Assembly (NCBI RefSeq): GCF_009689005.1
Contig: NZ_AP021879.1
Span: 4,030,001 to 4,094,000, forward strand
Length of the DNA stretch: 64,000 bases
From: Desulfosarcina ovata subsp. ovata
GTDB taxonomy: Bacteria; Desulfobacterota; Desulfobacteria; Desulfobacterales; Desulfosarcinaceae
Direction of reading: 5' to 3'
Position 1 is the stretch's first letter; each line of letters opens with the position of its first letter. Both the position numbers and the translations under genes were made by a program. Below are positions 27,016 through 34,675 of the stretch, piece by piece. The notes under the pieces are model-generated. The model had not been told where the DNA came from and did not search any database. It worked only from the letters and a program-made list of their open reading frames with translations.

Positions 27016-27546
27016 ATGAACAAAAACGTCATATCTACTTTGGTAATTATAGTTGCGGTAATAGCTGGGGTCATTTACTGTGAGAAAAAAAATGAATCTA
27101 ACCGTGCTGAATTTAGAAACATTACAAATTCCGATATTGGACAAGACTTTGTTGCATTTATAGAGCAGCATAGAGAGAATTTGAAAGAGCTATTTTTATC
27201 AAACGGTTATAAGTTTGACACCGAGTGGGCCACTCCAAAAAACTCTGTTGAACCTGATTGGTTAGGCAAGCAAGTTATTGCAATTATAAAAAAGAAAAAA
27301 GTAAATTCTATATCCGGAACAGTATCCATTACCGGAACTCATCGATATCAAGGCACCGAACTAGTGCTGCCAGCATTGGTTTCATTTTATTTTCGTCATA
27401 TTGATAACCAATGGAAATTAGCAATACGTGATGGATATTTTGTAGATCCATATGAAGAAAAAGATAGCGAAGGTTTGGCAATTCCACCTGAAATATATGC
27501 AGGAATTAATAAAATATTTCCAGTTAACTACGCTGTGTATTATTAA
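27016..27546 (+). CDS. Cassette gene: membrane-anchored hypothetical protein
   Basis: A 176-residue protein with one N-terminal hydrophobic segment (VISTLVIIVAVIAGVIYC), then a soluble, probably extracytoplasmic domain (LGKQVIAIIKKKKVNSISG, LVSFYFRHIDNQWKLAIRDG). No family was recognised. It lies between attC C and attC D as a complete cassette. Confidence 0.55.
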   Translation: MNKNVISTLVIIVAVIAGVIYCEKKNESNRAEFRNITNSDIGQDFVAFIEQHRENLKELFLSNGYKFDTEWATPKNSVEPDWLGKQVIAIIKKKKVNSISGTVSITGTHRYQGTELVLPALVSFYFRHIDNQWKLAIRDGYFVDPYEEKDSEGLAIPPEIYAGINKIFPVNYAVYY

Positions 27547-27567
27547 ATGCTCTTTGCCACATTCACA

Positions 27568-27635
27568 GCCCAACCTCGGCCTGTAACGGATCGCGGCCAA
27601 AAAGCAGTCGCTCCCGCTAAGGCCGGTCGTTGGGC
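27568..27635 (+). other. attC integron recombination site D (68 bp)
   Basis: A clean attC: inverse core GCCCAAC at 27568-27574, core GTTGGGC at 27629-27635, and inner arms CTCGGCC and GGCCGGTC. The next cassette gene starts 18 bases later. Confidence 0.75.
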
Positions 27636-27652
27636 GTTTTAAACATAAATTT

Positions 27653-28774
27653 ATGGACCAAGCAATGAAATACAGCCTTACCGAAGATGATTTGTATCAA
27701 CACATATTCGATTCAAAAATTTTTTCGAATTGGCACTACTATGCATATCATTTTAATTATCGACTTAGGGGTTCTGATCATCCATTTGCACAATCAATTG
27801 TCAATGCATGTATAGACTGTGATAAAAAACTACCCGATTTTGCAAAGGAATTTATTGATGCAATAGCATCCATTTCTGGACGAGAAAAATATGAGCCACA
27901 CTATGAACAGTTATTGCAAAGAATTTCAGAGCTTCATGTTATCCATAAGTTATTAACATACGAGTGGCCATTTGAAGCAGTTTTTCAATGGGAACCAACA
28001 ACCCAAAAAAGCAAAAAGAACCCAGAGTTGAACATTAAAGGAGGAAGCAAAACATTTGGTATTGAAGTTAAAGCACCTTCCTTGCTTTCGCATATCAAAA
28101 TTCGACAAAGCAACCCGACTCAGCTTTCTGCTCGAAATTTCACAAATGATGAAATTGAGCAGTTGCCCGATACCGAAAAAGGAATTACTTACCCACGCGA
28201 TAATCCTTTGAAGGATTTTCTTATAAGTGCAGAGAGTAAGTTTAGGCCTTTCAAAGAAGAAAATCCCGAGTTCAGTGGCGTCCTTGTCGTTGTCTGGGAT
28301 GATTTTATTTACGAACCCATTTCTGCTTTACTCCACGAGAAGAGTGGCCTTTTTACACAAAACTCCTTTGACCCAGATAAAAACACATTTCCAAATGTAG
28401 ATGGGGTTGTGTTAATTAGACATTTGCATCAACTAATGAGGGCGGCTGGTGACAAGCCGTTTGTAGATTCGTGCCGCCACCCCTTAGATTATGGGCGGGA
28501 TGGAGAATATCCTCCCAAAGCTTTTATGGCTCATCGCGGATTAGTGTGAAAACCAAACATATGGTTTTTATTTTTATTGTAAAATCATTGGGTAAAAATA
28601 TCTATGACTTTGATCATAGGGAAAAATCACACTAATCCGCGATGAGCCGCTTTTATATCAAACCCAAATGGCAATGGTGTTTCAAAGACTCTACTTGAGT
28701 GCCTGCAGGCATATACACCAAGTAAAGAAATGGGGGCAGAATACTCAACATCTGATTTGATTTGGTGGAGTTAG
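27653..28774 (+). pseudogene. Cassette gene: putative PD-(D/E)XK nuclease-like protein interrupted by a miniature element
   Basis: The frame reads as 298 residues to 28549, but its last seven codons and stop belong to an inserted element at 28528-28648. Removing the element and one copy of the 8-bp target duplication restores ISNPNGNGVSKTLLECLQAY and an ending at TAG 28772-28774, about 330 residues in all. The middle (PELNIKGG to FGIEVKAP, E125, E138, K140) resembles a PD-(D/E)XK core, so a nuclease or nuclease-like role is possible. The truncated product retains that core and might still fold. Confidence 0.65.
28528..28648. mobile_element. 121-bp miniature inverted-repeat element with 8-bp target duplication
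   Basis: Perfect 22-bp terminal inverted repeats (28528-28549 and 28627-28648; outer end GGCTCATCGCGG) enclose about 77 bp of AT-rich DNA. The flanks GCTTTTAT at 28520-28527 and 28649-28656 are an exact 8-bp duplication. No coding capacity. It splits the cassette gene. Confidence 0.9.
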
Positions 28775-28779
28775 CGCCC

Positions 28780-30857
28780 ATCGGGATAGGGAGTAGCCTC
28801 GCGGCCACCCCCTCCCACACCACCCGGCATACGGATCGCGTACCAAGGCGGTTCGGCTGATCAGGAAGGTTATTGAGCAGGCAGGAATAGTCCTCGTTCG
28901 AAGAAGTAACGGTTTGGTAGAGCAAATATCACCCACTTGACCTTGCTCATGCGCCAGTACTTTTTGCGGGCGTTACCGCAAAGCATGGCGTCCTTATGCG
29001 CAATGCCAAGCTTTTTGAGGTTTCGGACCTTGGTCCTGGGGTTTTTCCATTGTTTCCAGACAACGCACCGCAGCCGGCGGATGATCCAGCCATTGAGTGA
29101 CTTGAACAGGTGCCTGGCTTCTGTCAGGCGATAATAGTTCCACCAGCCAATCAGGTACTGATTCAGATCTTTGATAATCTGGCTCAGACTTCTCCCTTGA
29201 TTACGGTTCGTCAGTTCCCGGACTCGCTCCTTGAAACGTGAAATTGTTTTCCGGTGGATCCGGATCTTGGTCTGTCCACACATACTGATAAAGGTAAATC
29301 CCAGGAATTTGCGGAGCCATGGTCGGCTCACTGCGCTTTTCTCCTCGTTCACCTTGAGCTTGAGCTTCGCGGTGATGAACTTCGTGATGCTCTTGTTCAC
29401 ACGCTCGGCGGCTTTCCGGCTTTTGCAGTAGATCCTGAAGTCGTCAGCATACCTGACGAATTGGTGACCCCGCTTCTCCAATTCCTTATCCAGTTCATCG
29501 AGTACGATGTTGGAGAGCAACGGCGACAGAGGACCACCCTGGGGCGTTCCTTCTATGCTGGGACTGACAAGCCCCCCGATCATCGTTCCGGCCGTAAGGT
29601 ACCGGCGGATCAATTTCAAGACCCGTTTGTCCCGGACCCTGGTGGCCAGCCGGCTTAAAAGCCGGTCGTGGTTAACTCGGTCAAAAAACTTGGACAAATC
29701 CATGTCAACCACGTGGGTGTACCCGTCCAGCAGATAGCCTTTGGCTTGTAGGACAGCGTCATGGGCTGATCGTCCTGGTCTGAATCCGTAGCTGTACTCA
29801 GAAAAGGTCGGGTCCCAGATCTGCTCCAATACCTGAGCTATCGTCTGTTGGATAAGGCGGTCCAATACCGTGGGGATACCAAGCAGGCGGACACCGCCAT
29901 CCGGTTTGTCGATCTCCTTCCTTCTGACCGGTAAGGGACGATAATCCCCATTTAGCAGGTCCTGCTTGATCTTCGGCCAGTGCCTTTTCAGGTACCCTTT
30001 CAAGTGGTTGGTTTTCATGCCGTCCACACCCGGGGCGCCTTTATTGGCAACGACCTGGTTCATTGCTCTGAGCACATTACGTCGTTCGAGAATCAACTCC
30101 AACAACTGCTCTCTGCCTCCCAGACTTTCGGCAAGCCGCGACGCTACAAACATTTCCATCTGCTGTGGCTTTATGTTCATAAGTACACGTCTCCTAATGG
30201 TCATTTTCATTTACCCGTACCATTCGGGCCGGGCACCGTTCGGGCCTTTCACCGGGGTGAGCCTCCTGTTACGCTTGACCCGCGGGTAGCTCGCGCATCT
30301 CGTTTCCTCCGGTTACATTATGCCCTCTGCTGACTCCCGCTGCACGGTGGGCGCACCTTGCGGTTTGCTCACTCGGATCATCTGCCGCCGCCGGATCCTT
30401 TGGTTTCGTGTCCCTCTCCATAGCGGAGTTTGGCTCATCGCCGGTCAGGAGCCGGTCTTCCGACGATGCCGGGGGTTTTGGTGGCCGGAATCCCCCCTAC
30501 CGGCAATTTCACACGACAAGTCCCGAGATGCAGCGGGCCTCCCGGGGTAAACACACATCTTTCGGTACGTAAGCGCCGAGTATACGAGCACTGCCTGAGA
30601 TGGATAGAGGACTTAACCTTGTGTTGCAGGCTGGTCCCACAGATGCGCGCCTGACTCGATTTCTGTTCGTCACCCCGTACCTTCGCGACGGCCCTGCCGC
30701 AGCAGGGCGGCTTCCTCCCCAGGCACCGTTGCCGGATACCCAGTTGCCATGTCGCTACACCCTTCGCCTCCATCGGGCTGGGTCTAAGACTTGCCAAGCG
30801 ATCCAACAGACTGATATGCTTGGCTCACTTTTAAGATGTGTGCCGTGCCCGGCACAC
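28780..30857 (-). mobile_element. Group IIC-attC intron
   Basis: On the minus strand the intron begins GTGTGCCGGGC at 30857, preceded by TTGTT, and ends CCTATCCCGAT at 28780. A domain V-like structure (CCGCCTTGGTACG...CGTATGCCGGGTGG) lies around 28800-28862. Removing it joins GCGCCC to AACAAAA and rebuilds an attC site, which is the known target of group IIC-attC introns (bottom strand, after TTGTT). The rebuilt hairpin with its T-run also looks like a terminator, the other classic IIC target. Confidence 0.85.
28870..30180 (-). CDS. ltrA: Group II intron reverse transcriptase/maturase
   Basis: The start ATG 30180 has a GGAG site (the frame is open to 30210); 436 residues. The RT domain carries APGVDGM, RPLPVRRKEIDKPDGGVRLL, YSYGFRPGRSAHDA, TPQGGPLSPLLSNIVLDELD and the catalytic FVRYADDF. 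A maturase X domain follows (WWNYYRLTEARHLF), and there is no HNH endonuclease, as in group IIC. The gene is intact and lies in domain IV of the intron. It would splice the intron and promote its spread to other attC sites. Confidence 0.95.
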   Translation of the reverse strand: MNIKPQQMEMFVASRLAESLGGREQLLELILERRNVLRAMNQVVANKGAPGVDGMKTNHLKGYLKRHWPKIKQDLLNGDYRPLPVRRKEIDKPDGGVRLLGIPTVLDRLIQQTIAQVLEQIWDPTFSEYSYGFRPGRSAHDAVLQAKGYLLDGYTHVVDMDLSKFFDRVNHDRLLSRLATRVRDKRVLKLIRRYLTAGTMIGGLVSPSIEGTPQGGPLSPLLSNIVLDELDKELEKRGHQFVRYADDFRIYCKSRKAAERVNKSITKFITAKLKLKVNEEKSAVSRPWLRKFLGFTFISMCGQTKIRIHRKTISRFKERVRELTNRNQGRSLSQIIKDLNQYLIGWWNYYRLTEARHLFKSLNGWIIRRLRCVVWKQWKNPRTKVRNLKKLGIAHKDAMLCGNARKKYWRMSKVKWVIFALPNRYFFERGLFLPAQ

Positions 30858-30912
30858 AACAAAAAAAATGCAGGGGACGCAAAGAGCCGCGCCCCTGATT
30901 TCAGCGTTGGCG
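30858..30912 (+). other. attC site E, right part (split by the group II intron)
   Basis: Joined to GCGCCC at 28774-28779 this gives a site of about 60 bp with inverse core GCCCAAC and right core GTTGGCG (30906-30912), and arms TGCAGGGGACG and CGCCCCTGATT. The T-rich bottom strand next to the stem is where the intron entered. Confidence 0.7.
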
Positions 30913-31075
30913 AGCAAGGGACGAAGGTCTGGAAAGAGTGGACGTATCGCAGGGTTAAGTTTTCAACGAGGAAGAGCTCTGGATGCGTTGCTGATATCTC
31001 GTCAAATATGCCGTGTTGCTGAGATGAACATACCATCTCGTAAAATAACGTAAGAAAAAGCATGAGAAACAATCG

Positions 31076-31807
31076 ATGAAAACGCCGTATACCGTCTGGT
31101 ATGTGATGATAGTAATGGTCTTCGCCACGCTTCCCTGTGAGGCGCAGGACCATCTGTTGTTTTCCCGGCCGGGAGACCGGTCGGGAGGAGTGGCGATGTT
31201 AATGGGAGAGCGTATCCTGAAGGAAGCTTATACGAGACTGGACACCGATTTTGAATTTCGAGAACTGCCCAGCCTTCGCGCCCTGGCCACGGCCAATAAC
31301 GGCGGCACTGATGGAGAATTTCAACGTCTTGCCGGACTTGAGCAGACATATCCCAATCTCATCATGATTTCTGTTGCAATAGGCCATGTGGATATTGTGG
31401 TCTACACCAAAGAGATGGAATTCGCGGTCGAGGGGTGGCACAGTCTTGCGCCGTACTCCATCGGCTTCGTAAGAGGATTTCAACTGGTTGAAGCAAAGAC
31501 TGAGGGAATGCACGTAGAGGCGGTCTTTACTCCCAAACAGGCATTTCTCATGCTCAATGCCGGTCGAAGTGATGTCGTCGTGGATAGCAGAAGTACGCAG
31601 TGCGTGCTCAAAGACCTCAACATGTCAGGCATTCGGATTTTAGAGCCGCCACTTGATCAGCTTGTCCTGTATCATTATCTTCACGTACGTCATGCGGACC
31701 TGGCCGTAAAGTTGGAAGCGGTCTTGAATCGCATGGAGCAAGAAGGAGAGTTAAAAATCCTGGAAGAGCAGGCCATGCAGGATTTTCTGGAGTTGTGTGG
31801 GCACTAG
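31076..31807 (+). CDS. Periplasmic solute-binding-like protein
   Basis: A 243-residue protein with a signal peptide (about residues 1-24, VMIVMVFATLPCEAQ) followed by a small type-II binding-protein fold (LMGERILKEAYTRL, DFEFRELPSLRALATANNGG, FMLNAGR-like and LILEPPLDQLVLYHYLHVRH stretches). Such stand-alone proteins sense or bind small solutes, and the ligand is unknown. No permease genes are adjacent. It begins 164 bp after attC E, rather far for a cassette gene, and no attC follows. GC content is close to the core genome. Confidence 0.65.
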   Translation: MKTPYTVWYVMIVMVFATLPCEAQDHLLFSRPGDRSGGVAMLMGERILKEAYTRLDTDFEFRELPSLRALATANNGGTDGEFQRLAGLEQTYPNLIMISVAIGHVDIVVYTKEMEFAVEGWHSLAPYSIGFVRGFQLVEAKTEGMHVEAVFTPKQAFLMLNAGRSDVVVDSRSTQCVLKDLNMSGIRILEPPLDQLVLYHYLHVRHADLAVKLEAVLNRMEQEGELKILEEQAMQDFLELCGH

Positions 31808-32376
31808 CCGAGCCTTCAAGTTTCCGGAAAAAACTCATTGAGCGGGGAGAGTCGACTTATCGTTCATTGCTGTTCTCGCCTGACCGGTCCGGAACATCTG
31901 AGAATATGTTCGAATGTCTGCCATCGCCCGTCTATTGAGGTTTTTCAGGAAACTCCTTCCATCCGGTAAAAGGCACACGGCTCGAACCATAAATCATGTG
32001 CCGAGGGGGATAATTGCGTCGCATTCGTTAGGGTTGAGTTAACCACTCGATCGGTTCATTGTTTACTTTGAATGCTTTTCAGAGGAAAGGCCAATGCGCC
32101 AACCATGCCATCCAGTAGACCGCAAGGGCCGGTGGGGTTTGGAAAGTCAGTTCCTGATTGTTCATAATCAAATACCTGGCCACTCAGTGGAAGCCCTGGC
32201 GGCAACTGATGGCCACGAACCGCGCGGTAAGGTTTTAAGTTAGGCGCAATTGGAAAGACTGCTAAAGGGAAAGTGAATAAAGAAACGCCGATATTTACTT
32301 CCGATACTATGAAATGATGAGAATTGCAATAAGAATATATGTCTTTTATAAATACTACTTATAGAAAAGGGGAGTC
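31808..32376. other. Intergenic stretch without a recognised gene
   Basis: About 570 bp following the binding-protein gene. No coding sequence, RNA gene or clear repeat was recognised. It precedes transposase relics. Confidence 0.4.
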
Positions 32377-32660
32377 GGGGACGTTCATTCGATTATTGGC
32401 TGCCTTTTTTATAACAATGGAAAATGAGTCCAGGCGCCCTTAACATGCGCCAATCGCTACCGTAATGCGACGTCTTCTGACCGGAGAGCGTTGGGGACGT
32501 CCATTCGATTATTGACTACTATTTTCATCAAGGCAAAATTCAAGTTCATGGGCAACAATGGGACACCGCACTGCCAGGACAGGATAAAGGGCGACGACGA
32601 ATCCCTGGAGACAGCGACTTTGTCGGAGGGCAGCGGGAACGGGCATCAAATTATGCGTTC
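32377..32660 (+). pseudogene. Relics of a REP-associated tyrosine transposase
   Basis: Two GGGGACGTTCATTCG / GGGGACGTCCATTCG ends occur here. Between them a stretch translates as APIATVMRRLLTG, matching the transposase at 44444. Around 32595-32625 the frame reads RIPGDSDFVGG, like the RILGDSDFV motif of this family's C-terminus. The gene is shredded. Confidence 0.55.
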
Positions 32661-32684
32661 ATAGTTTGAGGTGATGCTTCGCCT

Positions 32685-32954
32685 TTAATGCCTCAATTCA
32701 GAATCGATACGTTCAGCTAAAAAAATCTTCAATAGCGACTGATAGGGAACATCTCTTTTATTTGCCAATAATTTTAATTCTTCGATCATTGATTCCGGTA
32801 AGCGAATCGAAATTGTCCGTGTCGAAGGTTTTAAACGCGAAAATACAGCTTCTTCGGCATCGGACCAGTCAATGAATTCAGAAGAGTCGTTATTTTGCCA
32901 AAAAAGGCGTTCCTCAGCTTCATCGTTAAATTTTGGAACTTTCTTTTTTTTCAT
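32685..32954 (-). CDS. brnA: BrnA-type antitoxin
   Basis: An 89-residue antitoxin with an acidic N-terminal half (FWQNNDSSEFIDWSDAEEAV) and a ribbon-helix-helix DNA-binding C-terminus (TISIRLPESMIEELKLLANK, YQSLLKIFLAERI). It starts on ATGA overlapping the toxin stop. It would neutralise BrnT and repress the operon. Confidence 0.85.
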   Translation of the reverse strand: MKKKKVPKFNDEAEERLFWQNNDSSEFIDWSDAEEAVFSRLKPSTRTISIRLPESMIEELKLLANKRDVPYQSLLKIFLAERIDSELRH

Positions 32955-33202
32955 TTAAGGTACCTCTGCGTTTCTGCGTCCGTCATGTCTCTTGCTGAAA
33001 TAATCCTGATTTTATCAACGCGAACGGTAAAAACGGCAAAAAGCAATCGGCTCATGTTGGTACGGCCGAGGGCATAATAATGATTTTCAGTTGAAGAATG
33101 TTCCTTGTCGCGTTTCACGATTATCGGTTTATTGAAAAAGATTTGTTCACATTCAACAAATGATACATCTTTCTTATTGTTTGCATACGGGTTTACTTTC
33201 AA
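32951..33202 (-). CDS. brnT: BrnT-type toxin
   Basis: An 83-residue RelE-fold ribonuclease toxin: VSFVECEQIFFNKPIIV, YYALGRTNMSRLLFAVFTVR, IRIISARDMTDAE. The expected N-terminal FEWDxxK segment is weak or missing, and the only start in frame is TTG at 33202, so the toxin may be slightly shortened at its N-terminus. The catalytic-region residues of the C-terminal half (R, R, ISAR) are present. Operon order toxin then antitoxin is normal for BrnTA. Confidence 0.75.
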   Translation of the reverse strand: MKVNPYANNKKDVSFVECEQIFFNKPIIVKRDKEHSSTENHYYALGRTNMSRLLFAVFTVRVDKIRIISARDMTDAETQRYLK

Positions 33203-33236
33203 GGTATAAGAATTTAAGGAAAAATACCTTTATTTG

Positions 33237-33410
33237 ATGGACGAGGCGAACCTTGCCGGCAAAGAGATCACCATTACAAAAAACGGTAAGCCGGTTCCCA
33301 TCCTGAAACCCTACCGCACCCTGGCCCAGACAATTTTCGGGTTGCATAAGGATCGTATCAATAGCAATTAGGATTTGATCGACCCGCTGGATGTTCAATG
33401 GGATGCATAA
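33237..33410 (+). pseudogene. Phd/YefM antitoxin remnant
   Basis: ATG 33237 starts the conserved C-terminal half of a Phd-type antitoxin (AGKEITITKNGKPVPILKPY). An in-frame TAG at 33369 interrupts it, after which DLIDPLDVQWDA reads on to TAA at 33408. The N-terminal DNA-binding part is missing and no toxin partner follows. Confidence 0.6.
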
Positions 33411-33530
33411 AAACATCCCGAGAACCATACAGACTCTACTCTGATCATCAATCGCTCAGGTTAGGTCAATATTTCTCGGGATTGATGGCACCGGTTCAAA
33501 ACCCGCGATAAGCGTTAGGAACTTGGTAAA

Positions 33531-33785
33531 ATGAAGCATTGCCTTGACATTTCACCCGCCAACCAACGACTGTTTCAGGATCGCGAGGGTCGTCGAGTCC
33601 TGCTGCACAAGGCCGGCATTGCCGTTTCCTTCTGGCTGGATGAAAATAACACGGTTCACGTGGTGGAGCGGATTACGGGAATCGATTTCAAGGAAACAGG
33701 CACGCAATTGAAACAGAACGGCTGGACGTGTGTCGGACCGGGTATGGCCTATGCCGGATTGCTGGAAGATCGGGATTGTGCGTAA
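33531..33785 (+). CDS. Hypothetical small protein
   Basis: An 84-residue frame (HKAGIAVSFWLDENNTVHVV, ITGIDFKETGTQLKQNGWTC) with plausible composition but a weak ribosome-binding site and no recognised family. It lies among gene fragments, so its status is uncertain. Confidence 0.35.
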   Translation: MKHCLDISPANQRLFQDREGRRVLLHKAGIAVSFWLDENNTVHVVERITGIDFKETGTQLKQNGWTCVGPGMAYAGLLEDRDCA

Positions 33786-33927
33786 CGCGGATAATCCCGG
33801 AATCATCGAATGAAGAATTAAAAGTATTGGCAAACAAACGAGAGAATACCGATCTCACCCCATCTGCGGCGTCAGATGGCTTCCCGCATAGCCGACTATA
33901 GCGGAAAGCCATCTTCCTTAGCGGATG

Positions 33928-34123
33928 CTACATCTTGAAACGGCCCACCAGGTGATTGAGTTGCTCGGCCATTTTTGCGAGACTGTCGGCATTTTTCAGC
34001 ACGTCCGTACTGCCCTTGGCGATATCGGTGGAGACGGCCGAACTTTGCGACACGTTGTGGTTCATCTCTTGAATGCCCCGGTAGGCCTCCTCAATGTTGC
34101 CTGCGATCTCCTGGGATCGTCGG
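33928..34123 (-). pseudogene. C-terminal fragment of a methyl-accepting chemotaxis protein
   Basis: On the minus strand the bases read SQEIAGNIEEAYRGIQEMNH ... DSLAKMAEQLNHLVGRFKM and stop. This is the last 65 residues of an MCP signalling domain. The rest of the gene is missing upstream of the M1 element at 34146. Confidence 0.8.
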
Positions 34124-34145
34124 GGACATTCCTTGTGGGGGGATT

Positions 34146-34430
34146 GGGGACGTTCGTCGGATTTCCGGCTTACAATTTTGATGCTCTCGTAAAAAGTAAA
34201 AAATTACAGTCTGGCGTCATTCCGGCGTAGGCCGGAATCCCGTAATTTCAATTCTTTCTGGATGCCGGATCAAGTCCGGCATGACGGTCCGGCGACTTTT
34301 TACGAGTTCATCAATTTTAGATCAGTCGACTAAAAAGTTATTATGCCACGAAAAGCCTGCATAGACGCTCCTGGAGCGTTGCATCACATCCTTTTAATCT
34401 GAAAATCCGATAAACCGAGGAATGTCCCCC
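34146..34430 (+). mobile_element. RAYT-derived miniature element (family M1), copy 3, with a nested insertion
   Basis: From GGGGACGTTCGTCGG to CCGAGGAATGTCCCCC. It is the same element as at 16824 and 23657, but split by the 133-bp element at 34180-34312. It adjoins the MCP fragment. Confidence 0.8.
34180..34312. mobile_element. 133-bp miniature element nested in M1
   Basis: The ends GATGCTCTCGTAAAAAGT and ACTTTTTACGAGTTCATC are 18-bp inverted repeats with two mismatches. AATTTT (or CAATTTT) is duplicated on both sides (34174-34179 and 34313-34318). The core contains the GTCATTCCGGCGTAGGCCGG / CCGGATCAAGTCCGGCATGA palindromic sequence, a degraded relative of which lies at 22927-22999. Confidence 0.85.
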
Positions 34431-34465
34431 ATTGCCCCTATTGGCAACCTCTATGGAAAACCGTT

Positions 34466-34580
34466 GTCGCAGGCATGGCCAGCTCTTACAACGCAACCCA
34501 TTAAACAGCCATATCGTAAGAACGTGTAGGAGCGGTCCTTGGCCGCGAAAAACAGGAAACCGTCCAAATGCGGTTACCCT
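34466..34580. repeat. REP/BIME-like repeat R2, copy 2
   Basis: GTCGCAGGCATGGCCAGCTC at the left and GTAGGAGCGG...CCGCGAAAAAC at the right match the copy at 11455-11565, with a different middle. It lies about 100 bp upstream of the hybrid kinase gene. Confidence 0.6.
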
Positions 34581-34675
34581 GTAAGGATCTACCCATCGTA
34601 TTGTTGATTACATAGAGATGGTATACAGTATGGGGAAGTGGCGTTTTTTTTGCTGGACCACGTCAGTGACGCCGG

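Noticed and set aside
33174-33428. Minus-strand frame upstream of brnT
   Set aside because: Lies antisense to the Phd remnant and has no recognisable family; only its last bases overlap the brnT start region.
16824-34430. Repeated sequences considered as a CRISPR array
   Set aside because: The copies are 7-10 kb apart, 145 bp long, with transposase codons and inverted ends; there are no regularly spaced short repeats or cas genes.
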